Of a stretch of 64,000 nucleotides of DNA, positions 11,619-28,649 are shown one piece after another. This DNA is from Psilocybe azurescens (taxonomy: Eukaryota; Basidiomycota; Agaricomycetes; Agaricales; Agrocybaceae): contig JAJIRX010000160.1 in assembly GCA_023853785.1 (NCBI GenBank), positions 310,001-374,000 on the forward strand. Reading direction: 5' to 3'. The notes beneath the pieces were generated by a model. That model saw nothing but the letters and a program-made list of their open reading frames with translations. It searched no databases and had not been told where the DNA came from. The first letter of the stretch is position 1. Each line of letters begins with the position of its first letter. A program made the position numbers and the translations under genes.

Positions 11619-13550
11619 ATGGACCCTCTACTACCAGTTGGTCCTGAGGAATCAAGCTCACGCTCAACCATTATAACGACACCCGAATCAGGTATGTCCA
11701 TTGCCTCACTTCATCGTACCAAAACTAAACATCCCTCAAGGCCCCTCCAAAAAGCGAAAGCTAGCCGAGGAACAGTCGCCCTCCGCAATCGCACAGAAGG
11801 CGCCTAAAAGTTCGCCTTCTTATTCCCGCTTACCAAACCACTAAATCGCGATTGGTTCTGACTTGTATTGCCAGTTCACCCATTCTTCTCCAAACGTTCC
11901 GAAGAGAAACCAGGAGATTCCTCACGGCCTTTCCAGTGGCTCAAACCTCTGGGACCGACGGGCTCATGTCTACACGGCGTCAACCTTCAGCCTAAAGCAT
12001 CGACGAAGGTAGCTGCCCTCGACTTGGATGGTACGGTTATTAAATCAGAGTTCGCGACCAAGAGTGTCGCTGGCAAGCCTTCGTCGTGGAGTTGGTGGAG
12101 GTCGTTTGTCCCTGATAAACTGAAAGAGCTACATGAATCAGGGTATGCTTATATCGCCTTCATCACTCTCAGGCCTTTTTGACCAATCGCATAATAGATA
12201 TGCCATCGTACTTATTTCGAACCAGGCTCTTAAGCCTGCTGCATTGAATTCTTGGAAAGAGAAGATACCTCTTATAGGACAAGCTGTGAGTTGGGCCATG
12301 AATTGCCGTTGTAGCAGGATACGTTGACCCTCAATGTCTTCTCTGGGTTGTAGCTGGGTGATTTACCGTTTCGAATATTGGCGGCTTCACAAAAGGACCA
12401 ATACCGAAAACCCATGCCTGGGATGTGGCGAGAAATAGAAAGGACATTCTTGGAAGAAGGCGTGCAAATCGGTAAGCTTACTCACTCACTTGCTTTCATT
12501 CGTACATACCTTGATACACAGCACATAGATAAATCTGTCTCTTTTTTTTGTTGGCGACGCTGCAGGCCGTCAATACACGAAAGGGAAAGGTGATTTCTCA
12601 AGCACAGATCGCAAATGGGCGCAGAATATCGGGCTCCGCTTTCTGACACCCGAGGTGAGTCGCCGAGTTAATTTAGAATTAATTTAACATTGTGATTTAC
12701 CAGGAGTATTTCCTCAACTTGCCTTCGCACGAAAATTACACTATGCCCGGCTTTCGAGCATCAACCTTGCCAGAACGTTTGTGATGCCTTTGATTATTCG
12801 ATACTCTAATCACTAAAATATACACCCACAGTACCCCTTGTAATACCGACATCGTCTTCTATCATACCCGTTAAGCGTCAACAAGAAGTTGTTCTTTTGT
12901 AGGATATCCGTGTTTGGGAAAGTCGACTTTCTACCGCCGATTCTTTCAGCCTGAGGGATATCTACATATCAATCAAGATACACTTAAAACCCGGGAAAAA
13001 TGCGTGAAAGCTCTTCAAGAGGCTATAAAGGCAGGCAAAAGTTGTGTCATCGGTGCAGTTGTCTCTCACTCTTCTCCATAATCATGCTCGCTGAATACAT
13101 TACTTAGATAATACAAACCGAAATGTTGCCACACGGAAGGGATACATGGATGCTTGTAAATCAAGCAATGTGAAGGCCAGGTAGTATTTACATTTCTCTT
13201 TATGTTCCCTTCCCTAATACATTGCCTTGCCCAGATGTTTCTATTTTACGGGATCAATAGAACTTGCCTGGCACAATAACATTTATAGGGCATTTAATAT
13301 GCCACCTTCAGCAGCAGCTAAAGAAGTTCGTCTCTTGTTCTTTCCCCTATTCGAAGCTTTAACAGATAAATTACATCAGCCGGAGCGTTCTTTGCTGCCT
13401 TATATCGCATTTTCGGGATTTCGTGACAATTTTGAAGAGCCTGAGTTGACTGAAGGTTTCTCTGAGATCAAAAGGGTCAACTGGGTCTTTGAAGGGACTG
13501 AAGAGGAGAAGAAACATTGGTCAATGTGGCTTCAGATCGACGGGAAATGA
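11619..13550 (+). CDS. Bifunctional polynucleotide phosphatase/kinase (PNKP/Pnk1)
   Basis: PNKP removes 3'-phosphates and phosphorylates 5'-OH ends during single-strand break repair in the nucleus. A short N-terminus with a basic [10 protein letters not shown] patch (possible NLS) replaces the vertebrate FHA domain, as in S. pombe Pnk1. The phosphatase shows [14 protein letters not shown] (DxDGT nucleophile), [14 protein letters not shown] and VGDAAGR. The kinase has [16 protein letters not shown] (Walker A), YLHINQDTL and [13 protein letters not shown], and ends [14 protein letters not shown]. About nine exons. Two breaks: T8 at 12542-12549 where T7 is needed before VGDAAGR, and T4 at 12895-12898 where T5 is needed before VGYPCLGKS. 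Confidence 0.93.
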
Positions 13551-13598
13551 TTCTATCCGACAATGATTCTTTTATTTACATCAGTTGCCCTTTCTAAA

Positions 13599-15006
<1,408 letters not shown>

Positions 15007-15291
15007 GAGGGAATAGGAAGAAGGGAATTAAGATACGGATTAAACAGAAATGTAGGCTTAAATAGTCAGGTCACTGTGTACCTTGTGAGCGCTTGCAACC
15101 TTTTGGAACATTGACGAGAATAAAACAGACAGAAAGTCCGATGATATGACGTTATCGATTTCGGCCCGGGCACCCGTTTAAACAGGAAACTGATTACACT
15201 TTGTTATGTTCTTATAAATAATGTAGTTCGTAGGATAGCGAGTTCCAGAAATCCGTATGGCACAAAAGAAAGAATCCGATAAGTGAGAATG

Positions 15292-17679
<2,388 letters not shown>

Positions 17680-17904
17680 GATATGTGTAAGAACCGATAG
17701 TAGGGCCGCGGCGCAGTCTGAGCTCAGGCACTAAAGCTATGACACTGACCGTGACAGATCACCCTTATCGCTATTCGGCAATTACCGAAATTATCACGTG
17801 AGGGACGCGTATTCATCCAGAGCATTCGTCACTTTCCAGGATCTGCTTTAACTTGTTTCTTGCAATTCCACTTGACCTCCACTTAACCTCAAAGACAGCA
17901 CAAA

Positions 17905-19843
<1,939 letters not shown>

Positions 19844-20100
19844 GGGCAATTCTCTTTCTGTATTTTTTTTTCGTCATTGTATAATATTATTCTCTTGCAT
19901 CTAATTCTCTAATTACGCACCTGCGATTATGAATTAAGTCGATTACCTAATTTGTAAGTAATGAAGGTAATTCGGATGAATGATCCGTGTTGTTGAATGT
20001 CGTCCACAACGAATGACTTGTCTATATCGCAATCTGCCACTTTGTACGGCGCTTATCGACTTTTGTCTTCTCCCTGTCTTCTCCCTGAACATCGGATGAT

Positions 20101-21645
20101 ATGACATTGACGCTACTTGTGCGAAGGCCTTCGTCATGGTCCTTTAGGAACCATGGTAGTATTAACTATTGCGTTCACAGGCGGAACTATCATCGTCGAG
20201 CACCGGAGCCATCCTCTGTAGAAATGATGGAATTGTTAGCAAAATATGAATCTACACCACCACGACCGCTAAACCTGGCCCAGCTATTGTCGTGTGGCAA
20301 TCCGACTACTCCAGAGTCTGTTTTGTCGTCCGGATCATATGCATTGGCAGAATTGCCCAGAAGACTTGCCACTCGAGTTCGTGCCTTGGAGGCTCTTCCT
20401 TTCATTGTGGGCACAAACCCATATGTGACGAAAACCTCGAATGCATTCAAAGAAGGTTTTCAATGGTTGGCAATTCATCCTCCGGTAACGAATCTTCGAG
20501 AAAATGGTGCGTTTGTCGAGCAATTGGCAGCTCTGGTTCAACGACATGCCAACGACATACCGACCATGGCCAAAGGGTGACTTTGTTTCTCGTCATCGGT
20601 TAAGAATGCCACTGAATTTTATTTATCAGATTTCAAGAATGTTCTCGATACATGTCACCGACTCAGATTAGCGACTTTTGGACGGCACCATCCGCAATAG
20701 AATATCTATTCGCCTCATCGCTGAGCAGCACATTGCAGTTTCGCAGGCATTGGACTTTCCAGGCAATTCAACTGCATATGTGGGGATCGTGGACATGAAA
20801 TGTTCTCCGAAATCTATGATTAAGATGTGTGGCTCATATGTAACAGAGCTATGCGAGGCAACGCTCGGGGGAAGTCCTGCAATTATGGTCGATGGATATA
20901 CAGACGCCACATTCCCGTAAGTTTCAATCCCTGTCACCAATTTTATATATATTCACAGCAGCTCTGTGCAGTTACGTTCCGGTGCATCTCGAATATATAC
21001 TGACCGAAATCCTAAAGAACTCATTTCGAGCGACTGTAGAACATCAGGCAAAACTTCGCAAAAGCGGCGTGTCATCGTCAACAATTTACCCCCTGTTACA
21101 ATCACAATATCCCCTCCTACCGCAAATGGCGCGGAAGGAGCAACGTACCTATCTATGCGAATAAGAGATCAAGGTGGAGGAGTTCTACCTTCTAACATGG
21201 CTCGCATATTCTCTTATGCTTTCACCACGGCTGGACGAGGTTCGGAATCAAACTCCGGAGACGGTGGTGGACCATACGCAGCCCAACATATTGGTGGCAG
21301 TGCTTCAGTTGGCGGCGATGATGATGACGCTGGAAATGCAAATATATTCGGTGAGATCGCAGGGAAAGGGCTACAAACCGGAATGGGAACGATAGCAGGA
21401 CTTGGCTATGGCTTACCTATGAGCCGCCTATACGCTAAGTGAAAGAAATTACTTTTGCAAAGCGATGACACAGCTGACATTTGCAAAAGATACTTCGGAG
21501 GTTCTCTTGATTTTTTCTCTTTAGAGGGCTGGGGTAAGAATTCTTTTTCATATATTACGGTTTCCTTGCTTATTATATTGAAAAAGGAAGTGATGTTTAC
21601 CTCAAATTAAGATGCTTAGATGAGGCTGGAGATTCCACCATTTAA
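20101..21645 (+). CDS. Mitochondrial PDK/BCKDK-family protein kinase
   Basis: These GHKL-fold kinases inactivate pyruvate or branched-chain 2-oxoacid dehydrogenase in the mitochondrial matrix. The N-terminus MTLTLLVRRPSSWSFRNHG with many Arg and no acidic residues suits an import signal. Family motifs are LPRRLATRVRALEALPFIVG, SIRLIAEQHIAVS, VPVHLEYILTEILKNSFRAT (N box), RIRDQGGGV (G1), GYGLPMSRLYAKYFGGSLDF (G2) and DVYLKLRCL. A Gly/Asp-rich insert of roughly 50 residues (about 21238-21395) sits in the ATP lid, as in Pkp1-like fungal proteins. Two likely indels: T4 at 20676-20679 (five needed for SDFLDGTIRNRISIR) and TT near 21055. Last exon ends DEAGDSTI. I cannot decide between PDK and BCKDK. 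Confidence 0.93.
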
Positions 21646-21870
21646 TCTTCAAACATATACCTCAAAAATGCACCCTTTATAATTGGATTAAGAGAGAGGC
21701 ATATCCGCTGCCAGTGCACAAAGCTGTTGTTTAATAAGTAATGCGATTATATGTATATTTAACACCATGCGGAAAATGAGAGATTGCGTGAAGGAGACGG
21801 GAATGAAATACAGCAACAAAAACTACAACAATCGTCAACAATGAGGGAAAGAGGAGGACCAGTCATGTTG

Positions 21871-24800
21871 TCATTTGTTTGTTGTACTGGACTATGCAAA
21901 CTGAATGAGTAAATATCGAGGAAAGAGAGACAGAAAACTCACTGCATAACCTGTCAAAGTTCGACTAGAATGGAATGCAGATAAACTTTGGGATTGCGAG
22001 GTACGATACGACCTTGAAGTCTGTAAGGAACTTGATCCCACAGCTTGGGAATGAGAGTTATTTGGAGTTGTTGGACCACCATTGGTTGTGGTAGTTCTGG
22101 TCGTCCGGGCAGTAAGAGGGGTTGGGGCGCTGATAAGAGATTTCTTGGGAGTTTCTGATACTGTTGGCTTCCCCCGGGTGCTCAAATTAGACGAAGAGGC
22201 AGTCGGCTTTGCGGTAGTCGCTAGTGGCTTTGGTCTGCGTCCAGCTACAATAAAAGGGTGACGCATAGCAGTCTGAGGTTTCATCCGCCTCTCTGGGTCC
22301 CAAATAAGGCATTTTGCGACGAAATCAACGAACTCTTCGTCGTTACATCTCAGTACCGATGCCAGTGATTTCGATCCTGGTCTACGTTTCCGACCTTTGG
22401 AATTGATAACAACGCGAGGAGTGCCATTAGTATCTATGGGTAGTCAGCATTGTGATCAACGAAATGAAGAAACTGCCTGCTCACCGAAAAACAGTTTCCG
22501 GCGAGAGCTGCGGTTGATAAACTCTTTATCCGGTACACCGAGCACTTCCATGATACATGATAATTGTTCTTGCTCGTTCTCTCCTGGGAAAATAGGGAAT
22601 CCAGTGTAAAGCTCAGCCAATATACATCCCAGACTCCACATATCGATAGCCATGTGATAATTCATTCCAAGAATTACTTCAGGAGAGCGATAAAAGCGAC
22701 TTTGGATGTAGGTGTATACTGATCGATCAGGGTCAGCATGCTCTAAAAGATGTAATGCCAAATGCCAAACTAACTTTTCTCGTGTTCGAAACAGCTACTG
22801 CCAAAATCGATTACTTTGATCCCACTTTTGGCTGGATGACGAAGCAGCACGTTCTACAAGCAAAGAATGCTTAGTGATATGTCAACAGATTGAAAAGAAA
22901 TGAGCCCACCTCAGGTTTAAGATCACAGTGAACGATGCGATGGTGGCGCATTAAAGATAAAGACAGTAACATCTGACTTGTAAATCGGCGAATAAGAGCA
23001 GTAGTGAAGCCCACAAAGCCATTCGCTTTGATCAGCTCATACAAGTTGATGCTAAGAAGTTCCATGGCAATGCACAAATGATTTCGAAAATAGAAGTGTT
23101 CTGTCATCTTAATGACATGGTGTTTCTCGTCTGCATCCTGGGAGATGATTTAAATTCTAAACGTTCAAAGTAAAAGACAACGACTGACCCATTTCCGAAG
23201 GTTGTCAAGAATCTTAATCTCAACCAGTGCTTGGTGATGGAATCGTTTTTTGTTCCGGATAATTTTGACTGCCATTGATTCGCCGGTGCAGTGGTCCCGA
23301 CAATGTAAGACTTGACCGAAAGATCCTTTTCCGAGGGTATCTATAATTTCATAACGGTATGCGAGATGATCGTGATTGACAACGAGATAATCCCCTCGTT
23401 CGTCGTCGTAGCCATGATTATTAGTGGGGTTGTCCAGAACCGCCAACTTCTTCCTACTGTTAGCACCAATACAATAGACCGAGGGGTAATCGAGAATCTC
23501 CTTCTTTTCAAACTCCGAAAGAGATTGCGCTTGCGAACTTTTCAGAATGCCTGTTCATTTTTAGCACGTGTATGAACTGAGGGCACAAGTAACTTACTAG
23601 CTGGTGAAGACGGTGTACCAGGCGGAACTGGTTCAGGGAATTTGAGCATTTCATCCAGCTCTTCTTGACTAGCCCCTGTCGCCAGCTTTTTGGCATGCTG
23701 CCGCCTAATGTAGTGCAACATTTCTGCATCGCCGAGTAGTTCCTCTTCATCTACTGAACTAGGCACCGGAGAAGGAGTTGAAAGAGATTGGCGAGACGAA
23801 GAAGGGGAGGCTGATGGCTGATGAACGCTTTGGTTAAGACCCGACGTCGATGCCCTGGCAGAACTTTTGGGTGCCAATAGTTTCAAGCCTTTCGATGGAG
23901 AGAGGACGGAGAATCGATGATGAGAGGTAGTCTCGCTTGCCGTTGCAGTTCCGGATAACGAGGCAACAGAATTTGTCGAAGATTTGCGAAGTCCAATGAA
24001 AGATACGGAATCTCGATTGGGCTTGCGAGGTGTGTTGGTAGTTGCCTGAGAGGTACTGGTGGGACCGCTGATAGTGGACTGACGAGGGACACGTGATGCG
24101 GAGGTGTTGGAAGCGGAAGGGGAACCGCGCGTGGTAGCTTGTCGCACTTTGGGCGTTGCCCCATCCTCGTTCTCGATGACGCCAAATTCATTTGTCGACA
24201 AACTAACAGGAGAGGCATTGGTGGAGGATGCAACAGCCAGGTTACTAGCCCTCCTTGTTGCTAGAGCAGAAGTGGAGTTCTTCAAAGGCGGAGACGCCAC
24301 TGCCGATGTTCGACTGGATATGCGAGGAATTTTGGTAGGGGTTTCTTTCGGGAGACCTGAAGTGGAATTCATCAAGGATGAAGGTGGTTCTCGACTTTCC
24401 TTAAGTGTCTGAGAACTGCTTGTTCCTGTTGTTCCCACTGAAGGAGAACCAGCTATCGTTGGTAGCTGATTGCGGCTGCGAAGGGACGTGTCGGATTGTT
24501 TTTGCATGGAGCTGACAGTTTGCGATGTTAGTCGCGACGATGACGACGAAGTAGAAGTTCGGCTAGATATTGAGGAGACAGGGATAGCATTGGACTTGAG
24601 CTTCGCAACTCGTTGTGCAGTGACGGGCTCTAAAGCAGACATTTGCATCGGCGGTAGATTGACGGGTGACTTAGGTTTCCTTGGATCAGCAGACGACAGA
24701 GTCTAGAGATTATTTCATAGAGTAAATCGATTATTAGAGAACAAATGACTAAATCATACCTTGCCCCTCTTTCTGTTCATAATGACTGATATCCGGCTTT

Positions 24801-27800
24801 CGCTCCGGTCTTTGTCCTCCTTTTCTGGCGCTCTTTTTCGTGTTTGATCCTTTCCTTCTCCGATTCACGAGCGGCATCTTTCGCTCTTTGTAGTTCCTTA
24901 GCTGCATCTTTTGCTTCTGAGTGCAAGCTTCTGCGAGAACTTGATTTGAGCAATGAGGGCAAACCCAAGCTAAGCATGGATGACTTCTTGTGAGTAGTCC
25001 CTGGAGTCGATGTAGAAATGGAGCTATAATCTTGAGATGGAGACGTGCTCTGTTTCGTGTATGACTGATTTGCTGATAACAGGCCAGGAAAGGGGGGAGA
25101 GGATGAAGGATTCGGGCCGCTTGGAGGAGGCACTTGCATGGATTGAGACGACGATCTTCGGAAGAACGGAATGGAAGATGGAGTCAACCGCTTGGTTTGA
25201 CCACGACGTATGGATGAAGATGGACTGAGTGGACCAGGTGGTGGCGCAGCAAGCCCTGAAGTGATGTGCGTACTTGCGCTCGATCCAGTTCCCGGTCGAC
25301 TGGAATGAGGTGCTCGGTCAGGTGTTTTCGAAAGAGTCGGCATCTGAGCCGGCGTCCTAACGGATCCAACAGATGAAAGAGACGTCAAGGATCCTGCAGA
25401 AGTCATGGCATCGGGTTGATTGGGAGACCACGGTGCCTTCCCAGATGTTGAAGATATTGGCTGCTCTTTCGATATTGATTTACGGTTCTGTTGCCCGAAT
25501 GTGACAGATCGTGGGCTCAATGGAAAAGAAGACGATTTCTGGCTTGAAGAAGATGGAGAGCCAGATAACTTGAGATTAAGGGCACTGAAACTCCATTTCT
25601 TTGAAGGGGTTTTGAGAACAGCAGGGACAGGCTCGTTGGTCGAAGAGTAGTGTTGACTTTCTCTGCGGGCCGAGGAAGAGGCCGCAGGCGAGATCATAGG
25701 ACTTGGGTAGGGAGGAGCTTCAAGTGATACGTTTCGAGTCGGTTGGCTGTCATTATTGAATACTTTATCGTCAGGAGGTATAATAGGGAATGCGAGGCCC
25801 AATGATGTAGATGGAGGCGAGCGGTATGTTGATAAATCCTTGGGAAGAGGAGGGACAGGAGGAACAACTTTTTCTTCGTTTGTGTCTCCGTTGAGCGCAG
25901 TGTGGGCAGCGTCAGTCGAGTGGATGCTCGAAATATCGCTGCTCGCACTATTTCTTCTGCCTTTGTTTGAAGAATGGCGGCCTGAAGCAGCAGATACAGA
26001 TGTAACGCTAGTCGCTGCCGACATTGATGCCGAGTCCCGAGAACTGGGAGTACTTGCATACGTGGTAGAGGAAGTCGACCCGCGCTTCGGCGTGAAGCTT
26101 AATCTGGCGCTCGCATTGGGTTTTTTGGGTGTCTTGTCAAGAGGTGGTTGACTTTGAGGCTGCTCGTCACTGCTGGTTGCCGCGATGGACGGTTCTACAA
26201 CATCCAGGAGATTATAATCGTTTTTTCCTTGACGGAAGAACCCTCCTTGATATTGCCACTGCCACGCTTTGATTTGCCAGAATCAGATGCGCTGATACCC
26301 TCCCCATTGACTGCCTGGTTTACTAGCAGGAGTTCCTGGACGGCTTGAACTAGAAGGTCGTCCGAAACTGCCTACACTGGCACGTGCACGTGCACCTTTT
26401 CCAACCATGCCATCCAACTTGCGAAATGCTTCTGCAGTAGCCTCGTCATCGAGATTCCAGCCTTCATGGTTTCCACGAAGAAGTGAATGCGCAACATTCG
26501 GGGATGAATGCGCTTGAAGATTGTCTTTTGATGATCGATGTAAAGACGATGGTTGTGATGTGGTGGGCCCGGTAGTCGTGCGCAAGAATTGTTGAATAGA
26601 CGAAGACGATGGAGACGGAGGAAGATGAGAAAAATCAGTTGTATGAACGCGTCGCGAATGATGACTGTCAGCTCCGTTGGATGTCGTTGAACTGGCAGAA
26701 CTTTGCCTAACATGTCGATCTGGCGTTTTGCTAGGTAATGGTGCAGTCTTGATGCTGCTGTTTATCGTCAGACCGCTGCTATCTCTCCGTCGTTCTTTGA
26801 CTTTAGTATCTCTCGGCGAAACAGTAGAAATGTTCAGACTACGATGCTTTCGAGAGGCCTTCTCCTCCTTAGATTTGTCTTTGGTGGCGGAACCTGATAC
26901 AGAAGGTTTTGTAACCAATGTGCCAGTTTGATCCAACTCGAATTCTCCTGAAGTGCGCTTTCTTGTCTTACGAGTGCCTTGATTAAAGGAGCTGGGCGGT
27001 GACAGTCCAGCATTGATATCAGAGCTGGAGGAGTACTCTGGAGGACGGGAAAATCTGGGTGTGTCATTAGTAGCAGATATTAGGTCGTCCTTGGCCTTTA
27101 ATGCATCAGATACATTTCCGTTGATGTTTCGGGGATACAAAATTTCCTCCCCCACTTTCGTCGGCGACCGAAGGACGAGTGCGTAGCGTTCGCGGCTGAG
27201 GTTGCAGATTCGGAACCTTGCATTCGGGTTGAATATAGAAAAGAAAGGGAGCGAATGTTTTCACTTACCTCTTCTCTTTCTGAGCTTTCACCGTCAATGG
27301 CTTCAATGGTCCAGGGACTATCCGGTTGATCTTCTTCCTCGATATCATTGGGTACGACAAGATCGTATCCGTCAGCTTCAGCATCCACAATAGACTCTTC
27401 ATGGTCGTTACTTTCCTCTCGCACCCAGCGAGGGGTTGCCAATTCTCCAACACCGACTAGGCCACGTCTATCGATCGTGGCTGGATTGCGCGCCGGCGTG
27501 ACGGGTTCGATGGGACGTTGATAATCGGGTGTGGTGGTGGTAAGATACATATGGGCAGGCGGTAGGGATGCTAAGGGGGATTCGGATTCAGATTGAATTC
27601 CAAAATAGTACGGGTCTAGCGACGAAGTTGAAGATGTGGGGCGTGAAGGGACTTGCTCTGGTTCCATCGATGTATCGTCGGGTATGGTGACATTCAAGTT
27701 GAATTGCTGACGCTGTGCCACAATCAACAATGTGCCTTCGTTAAAAGTGGAATCCCAGATTACCTGTTCCATATTCTTGTCCTCAGGAACAAGATATTCG

Positions 27801-27940
27801 CGTTCATAGCGAATTTCGCCATCTGATACGGCCTTTCTGTCCTCATCTGGAATGTCGAGGGTATCTGGTCGATCTCTTTTCTTGCTCGAAGTATTGCGCT
27901 TAGCTGAAAATCCGATGTGGGGAGATGGAGGCGCAGACAT
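21871..27940 (-). CDS. Long DYRK-family kinase, Pom1-like
   Basis: Pom1-type DYRK kinases act in polarity and cell-size control. The first part (27940 to about 27100; [35 protein letters not shown]) and about 900 Ser/Thr/Pro-rich residues precede the catalytic domain. A DYRK box shows [19 protein letters not shown]. The kinase has [48 protein letters not shown] and [20 protein letters not shown]; YxY is the autophosphorylated activation loop. A Ser/Thr/Arg tail of about 100 residues follows. Total about 1,850 residues, unusually long. Frame breaks are near 26310 and at T6 26221-26226 (seven expected), and one splice junction near 27210-27270 is unresolved. I treat it as one gene because no stop or promoter separates the Ser-rich part, but a split is possible. 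Confidence 0.85.
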
Positions 27941-28640
27941 TAGAATGGCCGTGAAAAGCTTTAATGGTGAGAAGAAAGAAATGAAAAAGAGGACCGAGAA
28001 ATGATAGAGAAAAAGAAGGGGAAATAGGGGAAATAGTTCTAAGTAATTGACAGGACTGCCAGAGGGACAACCAGTCTGGCGTTGGAGGATGCCTGGCGCG
28101 ATGTTTGTTGGCCGAATTCACCTCATGTCAGTGTTTATCATTATTTGTACACAGTGGCAGATCTCTCTGCGGGAATACCTGGGCCCTCGTCGACCCAGAC
28201 CTCTGCTTGATACAAAACCCGGTTCCTTCACTGACCACTCATCCCTGAACAAATCCTCCGGCACTATGCACGTCTGAATATCTTCCATAGCCATCCAAAA
28301 CCAGCCCTAAAGGATGAGAACGATGCTTGCGGTATTAGCAATGGAGGTTGACTCGGAATGCTTGGGGAAATGTATCAGTATACGCGTATCTCGACAATAT
28401 GTGTCATACTCACTCATTGTGTGCATGAATTTTGTCTTTCCTCGATGTTGCATTGCGCTCCTTTCGATATGTATTGAGTCGACACTGGTGTCAGGGGTAC
28501 ACATGAGTCGGCGGCGGACTCTGCATGATGGTTGGCCTGAGCGACCTTGGCTCGTTCTTCGACCAGTTGGCGGTGTCGCTCCTTGTCCCTGGCGCTTTGC
28601 TCAGCTCAACGATGTAAGGCCGCTTCATTCTGTTCATAGG
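27941..28640. other. Intergenic stretch without recognisable gene
   Basis: This lies upstream of the DYRK gene start and downstream of the J/ankyrin gene end. Short ORFs exist on both strands, for example around 28314-28745, but their residues show no family pattern. It presumably includes the DYRK promoter and the 3' end of the neighbouring gene. Confidence 0.45.
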
Positions 28641-28649
28641 GTTATGCTT

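Noticed and set aside
26389..26398. Alternating gcacgtgcacgtgc as an E-box cluster
   Set aside because: It sits inside coding sequence (Ala-Arg repeats of the DYRK protein) and has a coding explanation.
27156..27158. Further homopolymer error in the DYRK gene
   Set aside because: Reading the exon as [20 protein letters not shown] then [10 protein letters not shown] is in frame through this run, so no indel is needed there; the unclear part is only the splice junction near 27210-27270.
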